From NCBI RefSeq assembly GCF_001707825.1, contig NZ_LYBM01000023.1, positions 17,252 through 81,251 on the forward strand: a stretch of DNA of 64,000 nucleotides, read 5' to 3'. Within the stretch, counting starts at the first letter, position 1. Every line of letters begins with the position of its first letter. Origin of the DNA: Veronia pacifica (lineage in GTDB: Bacteria > Pseudomonadota > Gammaproteobacteria > Enterobacterales > Vibrionaceae). This document shows, piece after piece, positions 55,209-64,000 of the stretch. The notes below the pieces were generated by a model. That model did no database searches. It had not been told where the DNA came from and worked only from the letters and a program-made list of their open reading frames with translations. The position numbers and the translations under genes are program-made.

Positions 55209-56510
55209 ATGAACAGTGAACATTTTTTTTACCGCCACTTCCGGCTTGTCTATTTTTCAGGCCTGTTGCTTGGCTTGCTTCTCGCTGTACTTTACGCCAG
55301 TAACCAAATACTCACTGGCGACCAAACGCAGATGCTGGACAAAGGCTATCTTGGCGCCTATCAGGGTGTCTGGCAGGTATTTGGCAATGCCGCCAGCGCG
55401 GTCGGAAATGTTCCCGGCTCTCTGTCTGCGTTAATCATCGGGGGCCCACTTGTTATCTGGGACAGCCCTTGGGCACCTGTTGCTCTATTGCTGGCACTGC
55501 GCCTCGCTTCATTCTTCCTTTTTGACTCAATAATTAAAGCCGTGTTCTCGCAGCCCGTCAGAATCGCCTTTATGGTCCTTTACTGGCTCAATCCCTGGCT
55601 GCTCTATGATAGTTTGCTCTACAACCCTTCTTACCTGTGTTTTTTCACTGCCTTGCACTTCTGGTCAGCATTTAAAATGCGCCATCAGGCCTCTTTTACT
55701 TACAGTGCGCTGCATGTTCTTGCCATCGGCGGTGCGATGCAACTCCACTATTCATGGCCAGTGCTGGCAGTCATGTCTGCCTATCTGTTCTATCGAAGGA
55801 TGATCGTCATATCATGGTCAGGGGTGTTTGCTGGGGTCGCCGCTCTTATCGCATCACTGATCCCTTATGCGCTTGAATATGCGAAGAACGATACCATCAG
55901 CCGCGAAAGTGACCGATATATCGGCTACGGTCTGGTGCACGTTTACCCGGTCTTGAAAGCTATCCTTTATTGGCTCCGGTACAGTTCTACGTTATTTTCA
56001 AACCGTATTATCACTGAAGCCAGCTTCGATTGGGTCACAACAGTCAGTTGGCTACAAATGGTGGTGAAATACTGCTGGCAGGCAATATTATTTGTGTTTG
56101 GTGCCGTCACTCTAGTGGTATCAGCCAGGCTTAACTGGCATTACTGGAAGGAGATTAAACCGACAGTACTGCGGGGACATGATATTGATGACGATGTCCA
56201 CTGGTTATTGCTTTTCGCAGCTGCCACTGTGTTTGGGATTGTCATCAGCGCTATGTTGTCTCCTATTACCTTTTCATACTGGCACCTGATCCTGACCTAT
56301 CCCCTTGCCCTTATTCCTTTGCTGGCAAAGGCCGATATCTGGCAAAAGGAGCGGACGAGAAGGTTCACCCGAACGCTCACATTTATTGCCGGATTCTTTC
56401 TGGTCGTCAACCTCGTTGCTGCTAACGACAGCGACAAGTACTCCTACAAAGTGGACTACGTTAATCAGGTTGAAAGCCGACTCAGTGAATTAGGCTATAC
56501 CTCGCCATAA
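55209..56510 (+). CDS. Large integral-membrane glycosyltransferase, GtrC position (GT-C type)
   Basis: A 433-residue protein with about ten transmembrane segments starting at VYFSGLLLGLLLAVLYA. The first periplasmic loop carries ILTGDQTQMLDKGYLGAYQG, where acidic residues could serve as the GT-C catalytic base. It is not clearly similar to a specific characterised enzyme. Its place after GtrB- and GtrA-like genes suggests it is the specificity enzyme that transfers the lipid-linked sugar to the lipopolysaccharide in the periplasm. Confidence 0.8.
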   Translation: MNSEHFFYRHFRLVYFSGLLLGLLLAVLYASNQILTGDQTQMLDKGYLGAYQGVWQVFGNAASAVGNVPGSLSALIIGGPLVIWDSPWAPVALLLALRLASFFLFDSIIKAVFSQPVRIAFMVLYWLNPWLLYDSLLYNPSYLCFFTALHFWSAFKMRHQASFTYSALHVLAIGGAMQLHYSWPVLAVMSAYLFYRRMIVISWSGVFAGVAALIASLIPYALEYAKNDTISRESDRYIGYGLVHVYPVLKAILYWLRYSSTLFSNRIITEASFDWVTTVSWLQMVVKYCWQAILFVFGAVTLVVSARLNWHYWKEIKPTVLRGHDIDDDVHWLLLFAAATVFGIVISAMLSPITFSYWHLILTYPLALIPLLAKADIWQKERTRRFTRTLTFIAGFFLVVNLVAANDSDKYSYKVDYVNQVESRLSELGYTSP

Positions 56511-56518
56511 ACCCATCG

Positions 56519-56544
56519 CAAAGGGTCCGGTTATGGGCCCTTTG
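56519..56544 (+). terminator. Hairpin between the gtr-like cassette and waaA
   Basis: CAAAGGG-T-CC pairs with GG-G-CCCTTTG around GGTTAT, with one G-T wobble, ending in TTTG. It separates the cassette from waaA. Confidence 0.55.
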
Positions 56545-56583
56545 TAGTACCATACGCTCAGTTTTTAGCTCAAAGGCAATATT

Positions 56584-57846
56584 GTGCGATTTATCTATAC
56601 CTTACTGCTGGCGCTGGCAGCACCTTTTTTACTGTTCGGTTTATACAAAAAAAAACCGGGTAAACCGGATATCGGTCGCCGTTGGCGTGAGCATTTTGGC
56701 TTCGTCCCATCACTGGATGTGACTTCCCCGCTCTGGTTTCATGCAGTATCCGTTGGCGAGGTCATTGCCGCAAAGCCCGTATTGCTGGCCTTACGGGCTG
56801 AAAGACCAGATATTCCCATCGTAGTCACAACAACAACAACAACAGGCGCAGAACTGGCAGAAAAGTTAGGAAGCGGAATATCGCACAGATACATGCCAAT
56901 TGATTTTGGTTTCGCGGTCAGGCGCTTTATCAATATCATTAAGCCTAGGGCCATGGTGATAATGGAAACTGAATTGTGGCCAAATACCTTAAGTGAGGTA
57001 AAAAAGGCGGGTGTTCCAGTCACAGTGATCAATGCAAGGCTCTCGGAGCGTTCAAAAGTTCGCTATCAGAAAATCAAACCTATCTTTCGCCTTCTTAGCA
57101 GCAATATAGATCATATTGCCTGTCAGTTTGACGAAGATGCCGACCGTTTCTCTCAGCTCGAATTGAGAAATGACCAACTGTCAGTGACTGGCTCAGTGAA
57201 ATTTGATCTGCCGGAGTTTGACCATCGCTCTCCAACAGCAAACGAACTTAAGGCCATGATCACTCATCGACCCACGTGGATAGCGGCGAGTACTCATCCC
57301 GGGGAGGATGGCATCCTGCTTGAGGCGCATAAGCAGATACTGCAACACCAGCCAGATGCGTTGATGATACTGGTCCCACGTCACCCAGAACGCTTTTCAG
57401 ATGTCGCAGAACAGGTAAGAGAAAAAGCACTCACTGTCGTATGCCGTAGCAAAAAAGAACCTATTACCGCAGCCACTCAGGTTTACCTTGGCGATACCAT
57501 GGGCGAAATGATGACACTGTTTTCCGTCTCTGATATCGCTTTTATGGCCGGTAGCCTGATTGGCGACAAAGTCGGCGGGCACAACCTGTTAGAACCAGCC
57601 TCGCTGGCGAAGCCCCTGCTCACTGGACCAAGCTTCTATAACTTTCAGGTTATCGGTGACCAGTTAATAGAGTCGGGAGCCTGTCAGGTTACGCCAGTCG
57701 ATGCGGAACATATTGCCCGCTCACTCATCGCGCTGTTCAATGACAGTGACGACCGACAGCACAGAGGGCAACAAGCTCTGGCTATCGTCAATCGCAATCG
57801 TGGCGCTGTCGCCAACACACTCAAGGTACTGAAACCTTATCTATAA
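56584..57846 (+). CDS. waaA: 3-deoxy-D-manno-octulosonic acid (Kdo) transferase
   Basis: A 420-residue GT30 enzyme starting at GTG. An N-terminal membrane helix (IYTLLLALAAPFLLFGLY) is followed by LWFHAVSVGEVIAAKPVL with the catalytic Glu, METELWPN, and the CMP-Kdo site around GDTMGEMMTLFSVSDIAFMAGSL and GGHNLLEPA. It transfers Kdo to lipid IVA. Family knowledge: species with a Kdo kinase, such as this one, usually have a monofunctional WaaA adding one Kdo. It converges with kdkA 9 bp downstream. Confidence 0.96.
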   Translation: MRFIYTLLLALAAPFLLFGLYKKKPGKPDIGRRWREHFGFVPSLDVTSPLWFHAVSVGEVIAAKPVLLALRAERPDIPIVVTTTTTTGAELAEKLGSGISHRYMPIDFGFAVRRFINIIKPRAMVIMETELWPNTLSEVKKAGVPVTVINARLSERSKVRYQKIKPIFRLLSSNIDHIACQFDEDADRFSQLELRNDQLSVTGSVKFDLPEFDHRSPTANELKAMITHRPTWIAASTHPGEDGILLEAHKQILQHQPDALMILVPRHPERFSDVAEQVREKALTVVCRSKKEPITAATQVYLGDTMGEMMTLFSVSDIAFMAGSLIGDKVGGHNLLEPASLAKPLLTGPSFYNFQVIGDQLIESGACQVTPVDAEHIARSLIALFNDSDDRQHRGQQALAIVNRNRGAVANTLKVLKPYL

Positions 57847-57855
57847 ACAGTCTAA

Positions 57856-58587
57856 TCAGGTGCGATACCCAGAGAGCAGAGACTGCCAATCTTCTTCCTG
57901 CCAGTGGATAGAAAAGCGGCCCTGCTCTTTGATAAAAGAGCGCTTGAGCCGGGAAAGGTTATCCTGTTTCCAGCTCTCTCCCTTTTTGACACCGCATTTA
58001 TCAAAATCAATCAGCCAGAGCTTATCGTCTGCACCCAGTAAAATATTGTGGATGTTCAGGTCGGTGTGACAAACGCCGACATCATGTAGCTGGCGGACAA
58101 GGCGGCCTATTTGCACATAGACCTCATGATCCAGCGACGATTTCTCCAACACCGCCACCAAATCTCTGGCGTCCGGCACTTTCTCGACGACCAAATCCGC
58201 CCGGTACATCAAGCCGCTTCTCTCTGCTTTCGCCGCAACAGGGCGAGGCACGGGCAAGCCTTTCTCAGCCAAAGACGCCAGCAGGGAATACTCCCGATAA
58301 GCCCGCGTGTTTTGCCAGCCAGTAAACAGATATGAGTCTTTTACCAGTCGACCAAAAAGACCACCGCGTATATAGTGACGCAAGGCAACAGCCACTTGAT
58401 CCAGTTGGATAAACCAGGTGGTACCTCTTCCCTGCGCTGAACCAATAATGGCACCTTGGTCGCGCCAATAGTCAATATCAAAGCAGCGTTCAGGTTGGCT
58501 ACTCGCCAGTTGCGGGTTATACCAGAGACGGCCTTTGCCGCCTTGCAGTTGCACAATATTTGCAGAATGGCTTGCTGATGACTGCAC
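57856..58587 (-). CDS. kdkA: 3-deoxy-D-manno-octulosonic acid kinase
   Basis: A 243-residue kinase-fold protein that phosphorylates Kdo of the inner core. The catalytic loop is GVCHTDLNIHNILL and the metal loop is LWLIDFDKCGVKKG, in the lipopolysaccharide kinase family; LRHYIRGGLFGRL carries the N-lobe residues. It faces waaA and is divergent from the heptosyltransferase, an arrangement seen in Vibrio and Haemophilus relatives. Its presence implies phosphorylated single-Kdo core. Confidence 0.93.
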   Translation of the reverse strand: MQSSASHSANIVQLQGGKGRLWYNPQLASSQPERCFDIDYWRDQGAIIGSAQGRGTTWFIQLDQVAVALRHYIRGGLFGRLVKDSYLFTGWQNTRAYREYSLLASLAEKGLPVPRPVAAKAERSGLMYRADLVVEKVPDARDLVAVLEKSSLDHEVYVQIGRLVRQLHDVGVCHTDLNIHNILLGADDKLWLIDFDKCGVKKGESWKQDNLSRLKRSFIKEQGRFSIHWQEEDWQSLLSGYRT

Positions 58588-58694
58588 CGTGATTCACTCG
58601 TCCAAATGGGTTAATCGATTTACATTGTCTTGCATTTTACATTGCAGAGACGTCACTGCATAATCTGTCGCTCTTAAACCAGATAAGCAAAGTC

Positions 58695-59754
58695 ATGGCC
58701 CTGTTTTCTTCACCTCCACAATCCATCTGCATCCTTCGCCTGTCGGCAATTGGTGATGCATGTAATGCTATTGCTGCCGTTCAGGCCATTGCCCGTCAAT
58801 GGCCAGAGACCAAACTGACATGGATTGCGGGGTGTGGCGGAAGCGCGACTGCTCTCTCCGTTATTGCCCAACGTCGAAGTCATCGCTTTTGATAAAAAAG
58901 CAGGATGGCGGGGAATGCGTGACGTCTGGCGGGTATTAAATGGCCGACGTTTTGATGCTTTGCTTCACATGCAAACAGCAATCCGTGCCAGTGCGCTGTC
59001 TTTGGGTATCAAAGCCCGTTATCGGCTTGGTTTTGATGCGACCCGGGTCAGCGATTTGCAACAGTGGTTTACCAATATCAAGGTGCCCTCGCCTGACTCC
59101 CTCCATGTACTTGATGGCTTTATGGCATTTGTTGAGACACTGGGTGTGAACCCGGCTCCAGCCAACTGGACGCTGACACTGCCTGAACAAGACATGATAT
59201 GGGCAAACTCAGTCATTGGAGAATCACCGACACTTATCGTGGCACCCGCTGCCAGTAAGGCTTTTAAAAACTGGACAGCGGAAGGATATGCCGCCGTGAT
59301 AGAGCATGCAAGCCAACGAGGTTTTAACGTCATCCTTGCTGGCGGTCCGGGAAAAACCGAAATCGAGTTGGGCAAGGCCATCGAGCGTCTTCTCAATACT
59401 GACGTCAGCAACCTGATTGGACAAACCAGCCTGTTGCAAATGATGGCACTGGAAAAAAAGGCTGCGCTGGTCATTGCGCCAGACAGCGGGCCTGCCCACC
59501 TTGCCAATGCTGTCGGCACGCCGGTGATTGGGCTGTATGCTCACCACAACCCGGCGCGAACCGGACCCTATTTCTGGCGTGACTACGTTGTCAGCGTCTA
59601 CGAGCAAGCTATCGCCGATGAAACGGGAAAAACACCTGCACAACTTGCGTGGCGGACACGGGTAAAAGACAATACCGCCATGAACCGGATACCGTCCGAG
59701 GCCGTGATCAGTACATTTGACCGATTAATTGAAGAAAAGGAACTGCAGCCATGA
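58695..59754 (+). pseudogene. Heptosyltransferase (GT9, WaaC/OpsX-like) with N-terminal frameshift
   Basis: The first frame gives MALFSSPPQSICILRLSAIGDACNAIAAVQAIARQWPETKLTWIAG, a normal GT9 start, then leaves the family sequence and stops at 58892. The correct continuation, VAEARLLSPLLPNVEVIAFDKKAGWRG, runs in the next frame to 59754. The break is at 58829-58832, a run of four G; three G would restore one 352-residue protein. The C-terminal half has intact donor-site sequence APDSGPAHLANAVGTPVIGLYAHHNPARTGP. Neighbourhood with kdkA and a WaaE-like gene suggests heptosyltransferase I. The downstream gene overlaps by 4 bp. Confidence 0.85.
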
Positions 59755-60545
59755 GCCGCGCCACCATCAGTGCCATTATCATCACCAAAAATGAAGAGCA
59801 GATCCTGCCGGAGTGTCTGGGTTCACTGGATTGGGTGGACGAGATCATCGTTGTTGATTCAGGCAGCACAGACCGCACGGTTGAGATTGCTGAGCAGGCA
59901 GGCGCTAAGGTCTATGTGAATGCAGACTGGCCGGGCTTTGGTAAACAGAAGCAGCTTGCACAAAGCTATGCCAGCAAGGACTGGATCCTCGCCATTGATG
60001 CTGATGAGGTGGTATCCCCTGAACTTAAGCAAAGTATCCTGACCATGCTGGAAAATCCGCCGCAAAACACCTTGGTTGAAGTTAATGAACTGACCTGGGT
60101 GTTTGGTCGCTTTCTGCGTCACTCAGGCTGGTACTACAGTCATGTCCGTATCTACCCTCGCGAGTACACAGGCTATGATGATGCCTTGGTGCATGAGGGT
60201 GTTATCCGCCCACAAGGTGCGAAAACGCAGGTGCTCGACGGCGACTTACTGCATTATTCGTACCGCAGCATCAACCATTATCTGGTGAAATCAGCACATT
60301 ATGCCAAAGCATGGGCAGATGCCCGGGAAGCGAAAGGGAAAAAAAGTAGTCTGACGCAGGCCATAGTCCACGGCATCAGTTGCTTCCTGAAAATGTATCT
60401 ACTCAAGCGTGGGTTTCTTGATGGCAAACAAGGGTTCTTAATTGCCCTGCTGTCGGCACACTCCACGTTTGTGAAATATGCCGATCTTTGGGTACGCAAT
60501 AATGACAGCCGTCATAATCTGCCGGGCAGTACACCCAACAAATAA
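59751..60545 (+). CDS. LPS core glycosyltransferase, WaaE/KdtX/LgtF-like (GT2)
   Basis: A 264-residue soluble GT2 enzyme. [38 protein letters not shown] is the nucleotide-sugar site, and [14 protein letters not shown] holds the metal-binding DAD motif. [20 protein letters not shown] and the basic C-terminal segment resemble the beta-1,4-glucosyltransferases WaaE and LgtF that glucosylate heptose I. It overlaps the heptosyltransferase by 4 bp (ATGA), so the pair is coupled. It ends 2 bp from a convergent GT9 gene. Confidence 0.9.
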   Translation: MSRATISAIIITKNEEQILPECLGSLDWVDEIIVVDSGSTDRTVEIAEQAGAKVYVNADWPGFGKQKQLAQSYASKDWILAIDADEVVSPELKQSILTMLENPPQNTLVEVNELTWVFGRFLRHSGWYYSHVRIYPREYTGYDDALVHEGVIRPQGAKTQVLDGDLLHYSYRSINHYLVKSAHYAKAWADAREAKGKKSSLTQAIVHGISCFLKMYLLKRGFLDGKQGFLIALLSAHSTFVKYADLWVRNNDSRHNLPGSTPNK

Positions 60546-60546
60546 A

Positions 60547-61584
60547 TCAGATAAATTTAGCCATAAAGGTCAGTACATCAGGCAAAATTGAGGGGACAGA
60601 AATTCGGGACATATCCGACGCGACCTCTTTATCCGCATCTGCTGGCGGCGCAAACGCAATATGCCTTCCCTCAGTATTGATGGTTTTCCAGCGTAAAGGC
60701 GTCGCACTGCGCTTATTCGGGAAGAAACCAACGGTCGGCACATTCACTGTGGCCGCAATGTGAAGCGGCCCGGTTGAACCGGCAATAAAATACGATGCGC
60801 AGGCCAGAGAACAGGTAAAATCCTGCAGGCCGCTGTTTTTGTCATACACCGTTGACGAGATACCCTGCTCCGCAAGTAGCGCTTTCAACTCCCTTGCTTT
60901 TTCCTCTTCGCCGGGACCCGCCGTCAACACCACCTCAACATCGGCTTTGGCATAAATCCCCGCCACTAAATCTCTATATTGGGTCAGTGACAGGTTGTTG
61001 GCTGAACCGCCGCTACCCGCATGCACAAACAACCAGTTACTGGCCATGCTGAGACCGAGCTGCGTCGCTAACTTTTCTCTTTGAATCTCGAGCGATAAGG
61101 GATCGAAGGTTAAATAGGGTCCTTCGGGTAATACAGGCTCCTTTCCTAGGCTGTTCAGGAAAGCGCGAATTAGGTCGATATTGTATTCAAACTCAGGTTT
61201 TTCTGAGCGGGAACGCCGCTGAACGATCCTTTGATTATATAAAAATTGCCAGATCTTGGTTGCTGGTGCCAGCCTGACAGGAATGCCTGCTTTCCAGATT
61301 AATCTCGCGTTGTAAGCATCAGAAAAAATACAGATTGCTGCGTCGAAGCCTGCCAGTTTGAGCGATGAGAGTAGCTGACTTTTCTGCTCTCGACTGCCAT
61401 GCTTTCCACAATCGACAATCACCTGATCGATCCACGGACATAAACGTGCCAGATCAGCTGTATATGAAGGAACTAAAGCTGTCACCTCAGTGCCCGGCAT
61501 AGATTGTTTGAGCATGGCGAATGCAGGCCAGGCCAGCATGAAATCACCAATCTTATCGTTGCGGACAACCAGTACTTTTTTCAT
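60547..61584 (-). CDS. GT9 family heptosyltransferase-like enzyme
   Basis: A 345-residue protein when started at MKKVLVVRNDKIGDFMLAWPAFAML, which follows GGGAG; the frame extends 31 codons upstream without family character. WLFVHAGSGGSANNLSLTQYRDL and FIAGSTGPLHIAATVNVPTVGFFP are the GT9 acceptor and ADP-heptose sites. It may add heptose III or another core heptose. It is on the opposite strand from the WaaE-like gene, and divergent from coaD. Confidence 0.88.
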   Translation of the reverse strand: MKKVLVVRNDKIGDFMLAWPAFAMLKQSMPGTEVTALVPSYTADLARLCPWIDQVIVDCGKHGSREQKSQLLSSLKLAGFDAAICIFSDAYNARLIWKAGIPVRLAPATKIWQFLYNQRIVQRRSRSEKPEFEYNIDLIRAFLNSLGKEPVLPEGPYLTFDPLSLEIQREKLATQLGLSMASNWLFVHAGSGGSANNLSLTQYRDLVAGIYAKADVEVVLTAGPGEEEKARELKALLAEQGISSTVYDKNSGLQDFTCSLACASYFIAGSTGPLHIAATVNVPTVGFFPNKRSATPLRWKTINTEGRHIAFAPPADADKEVASDMSRISVPSILPDVLTFMAKFI

Positions 61585-61753
61585 TTCTACTCCCATGTGA
61601 ACCCTGAATGCGCTGATCATACCTGAACCAGAACAAGATGCGAGAGTGACAGAAACAGAGTCGTTACTTTCAGACACTGTCTGCCCATGTCACGACAGCG
61701 CATCTAGGCTCAGAAAAGTTGCCGGAAGTCTGTTAGGATGACGCCAGAAATAG

Positions 61754-62269
<516 letters not shown>

Positions 62270-62308
62270 ATATCTGCAGCCCAAACGGGCTGCTATGATA
62301 TCAGCGGT

Positions 62309-63118
62309 CTATACCTGACACTTCTCACAAAAAACAGTGGCCCGCTGACCAATCTTCACGCCCTTCAAGGTCTCACTGCATACCGGGCAAGGTTTTCCGT
62401 CTTTGCCATATACCTGAAGTTCCTGTGCAAAGTAACCGGGCTTACCGTCAGTCTGAGTAAAATCTTTCAGCGTGGTTCCACCCTGCTTAATCGCCGTGTC
62501 GAGCACCGCTTTGATGGTGGCAACCAAAAGGTCTGCCTCTTTTGCGGTCAGAGAGCCTGCCGGACGCTGCGGATGGATACGCGACGTGAACAACGACTCA
62601 TTGGCATAGATATTTCCCACCCCGACCACAACGGCATTGTCCATGATGAAAGACTTCACTACGGTGCGCTTGCCGTTGGCCTTCACTAAGAGGTATTCCG
62701 CATCAAAAGCATCGGTCAATGGTTCCGGCCCAAGCTTGGACAGTGCAGGATGTTCGCCACCAGCCTCTTGCCATAGCCAGGCACCAAAGCGACGTGGGTC
62801 GTTATAACGGATAAGCTTGCCGGACGCTAAATGCAAATCAACGTGGTCATGTTTTTCGGGAGGTGCCATTTTAGGTAATACCCGCAAACTGCCTGACATA
62901 CCGAGATGCACAATGGCGTAGCCAACAGGTGTATGCAGCAGCAAATATTTAGCCCTGCGCTCAATAGCGGTAATAGGCTGACCTTCTATATTTTTGATCG
63001 TTTCCGGTACTGGCCAGCGCAATTTAGGTTGACGAACATCAATGCGGGTAACGGTCTGGCCTTTTGCATGCGGCGTAATGCCAAGACGGCTGACTTCAAC
63101 TTCAGGTAATTCAGGCAT
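62309..63118 (-). CDS. mutM: Formamidopyrimidine-DNA glycosylase
   Basis: A 269-residue repair enzyme that removes 8-oxoguanine and nicks the strand. MPELPEVE supplies the catalytic Pro1 and Glu2, [14 protein letters not shown] the helix-two-turn-helix, and the C-terminus is the zinc finger [25 protein letters not shown]. It converges with coaD and starts 3 bp after the small membrane protein gene, suggesting cotranscription from the right. Confidence 0.97.
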   Translation of the reverse strand: MPELPEVEVSRLGITPHAKGQTVTRIDVRQPKLRWPVPETIKNIEGQPITAIERRAKYLLLHTPVGYAIVHLGMSGSLRVLPKMAPPEKHDHVDLHLASGKLIRYNDPRRFGAWLWQEAGGEHPALSKLGPEPLTDAFDAEYLLVKANGKRTVVKSFIMDNAVVVGVGNIYANESLFTSRIHPQRPAGSLTAKEADLLVATIKAVLDTAIKQGGTTLKDFTQTDGKPGYFAQELQVYGKDGKPCPVCSETLKGVKIGQRATVFCEKCQV

Positions 63119-63121
63119 AAC

Positions 63122-63613
63122 TCATCGGATGTCAGAGAAAGGGAAGAGATAGTGTTGATCAACCGAGACCGCAAGCCAACGATTTTGCCAATTTTGTAGT
63201 AACCAAAATTTATCCAGCCTGTAGTAAGTGAGCTTATACGCCTGTCGTTCTGCGCCAATCACAACCTCTAAACGCTGTGGTTTTGTTAAACCGGGCTTCA
63301 TTTGTTCAAGCATACCCTGATTAATTTCAGTACCGGATAAGGTCAGCCAGCGTTGAGCCAGTTCATCAGCAGAAATCGATAGCGGCTTATCAGAGTGCCA
63401 ATTTCCATCCAGAAACAAGCGAAAAGCACTGAAGTTAAGTGCTTTAACATCAACGGTATCAGGCAGTAATTCAATGACACCGGGCTGAGCATTCTGCCTT
63501 TCCGATTCAGCCAGTTTAGCTCTGAAGTATTCGGGTAAAAACATTATGCCAACAAAACACACAATGCTGATGATCAGAATATTGTTCCATGTCTTGCGTG
63601 ACATTCTACTCAT
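63122..63613 (-). CDS. Hypothetical single-pass membrane protein
   Basis: A 163-residue protein of unrecognised family. A short basic N-terminus leads into one transmembrane helix (ILIISIVCFVGIMFLPEYF); the rest is predicted to be periplasmic, of mixed composition with several Trp residues. No catalytic motif is seen. It lies between rpmG and mutM in the same orientation, 3 bp before mutM, so coupling is likely. Start may be the first ATG or the one three codons later. Confidence 0.75.
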   Translation of the reverse strand: MSRMSRKTWNNILIISIVCFVGIMFLPEYFRAKLAESERQNAQPGVIELLPDTVDVKALNFSAFRLFLDGNWHSDKPLSISADELAQRWLTLSGTEINQGMLEQMKPGLTKPQRLEVVIGAERQAYKLTYYRLDKFWLLQNWQNRWLAVSVDQHYLFPFSDIR

Positions 63614-63703
63614 AATAAAAACCCATAAATAACAGTATGCTTAACGCACTTTCCATTCTGAACAGTATACGGTCAACAGACAGCATTCGGTGAATTTCAG
63701 GTA

Positions 63704-63734
63704 TAAAAAAACCCAGCCTGAGCTGGGTTTTTTT
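63704..63734. terminator. Terminator after rpmG
   Basis: AACCCAGC, loop CTGA, GCTGGGTT with A-run left and T-run right, 16-46 bp past the rpmG stop. For the minus strand it ends the rpmBG transcript. Confidence 0.92.
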
Positions 63735-63749
63735 GAAAACGGCAATCAA

Positions 63750-63920
63750 TTACTTGATTTTCGCTTCCTTGTAAACAACGTGCTTGCGAACAACTGGATC
63801 AAACTTTTTGATCTCAAATTTGCCCGGCATGTTACGCTTGTTTTTGTCGGTTGTGTAGAAGTGACCGGTGTTAGCAGTAGATACTAGACGGATCTTCTCA
63901 CGTGCGCCTTTCTTAGCCAT
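63750..63920 (-). CDS. rpmG: 50S ribosomal protein L33
   Basis: A 56-residue protein, [20 protein letters not shown] to KEAKIK, read directly from the sequence. It has no cysteines, so it is the zinc-free C- form, unlike L31 in this window. It is 13 bp after rpmB, the conserved rpmBG operon, and ends at a strong terminator. Confidence 0.97.
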   Translation of the reverse strand: MAKKGAREKIRLVSTANTGHFYTTDKNKRNMPGKFEIKKFDPVVRKHVVYKEAKIK

Positions 63921-63933
63921 ATTCTAAGTCCTC

Positions 63934-64000
63934 TTAAACGTTTTCACCGCGGGCACGGATGTCAGTCAGAACTGCATCAATCCCTTTTTTGTCGATGATA
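63934..64000 (-). CDS. rpmB: 50S ribosomal protein L28 (C-terminal fragment, gene continues beyond window)
   Basis: Only the last 21 residues are visible: IIDKKGIDAVLTDIRARGENV followed by TAA. They match the C-terminus of L28 and the expected rpmB-rpmG order. Confidence 0.9.
   Translation of the reverse strand, partial: IIDKKGIDAVLTDIRARGENV

Overview
This window is a contiguous piece of a gammaproteobacterial chromosome, almost certainly from the family Vibrionaceae. The evidence is an AphA-type PadR regulator next to ppc, an ArgH protein fused to an N-acetyltransferase domain, a peroxiredoxin-glutaredoxin fusion beside oxyR, DUF3624 and DUF3135 proteins, and the order priA-cytR-ftsN-hslVU-rraA-zapB. 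Genus cannot be fixed from sequence alone; a Grimontia, Enterovibrio or Photobacterium-like member is plausible. Nearly all of the window is housekeeping sequence. I see no prophage, insertion sequence, CRISPR array, tRNA or rRNA gene.

Layout. 1-3.5 kb: oxidative-stress block (oxyR edge fragment, OxyR operator, prx-grx fusion, flavin disulfide reductase). 3.5-8.7 kb: argCBGH(A) arginine operon on the minus strand with tandem ARG boxes over its promoter; argE is not in its usual divergent place. 9-12.6 kb: ppc and aphA. 12.7-16.8 kb: metL-metB divergent from metJ, with four tandem met boxes between them. 16.8-27.5 kb: malic enzyme, rpmE, priA, cytR, ftsN, heat-shock operon hslVU, rraA, zapB, glpX. 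27.7-31.4 kb: Fe-S type regulator plus fpr, DUF3135, tpiA, trmL. 31.5-33.1 kb: a chemoreceptor split by a frameshift. 33.3-38.2 kb: cpxAR divergent from cpxP, fieF, pfkA. 38.3-41.7 kb: cysE, gpsA, secB, yibN. 42-47.9 kb: gpmM-envC, then kbl-tdh with a TetR-family regulator. 48-61.6 kb: a large lipopolysaccharide core/lipid A locus. 61.8-64 kb: coaD, mutM, a small membrane protein, rpmG and the end of rpmB.

The least ordinary part is the lipopolysaccharide locus. After hldD and a late lipid A acyltransferase comes a protein fusing a family 4 glycosyltransferase to a NodB-type polysaccharide deacetylase, a hexapeptide acetyltransferase, waaF, a three-gene gtr-like cassette (GtrB, GtrA, large membrane glycosyltransferase), waaA, kdkA, a heptosyltransferase, a WaaE/LgtF-like glycosyltransferase and a further GT9 enzyme. 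Together they would build the heptose/Kdo core, phosphorylate Kdo, and decorate the core with a hexosamine, acetyl groups and glucosyl residues.

Three genes (chemoreceptor, acetyltransferase, heptosyltransferase) are each interrupted by a single-base shift inside a short homopolymer. This could be real inactivation, phase variation or a systematic sequencing artefact, and it decides whether the core locus is functional. Regulatory sites visible directly include OxyR, ArgR, MetJ, sigma-32 and CpxR sites, a PurR-like palindrome before glpX, and unexplained inverted repeats before aphA and kbl.
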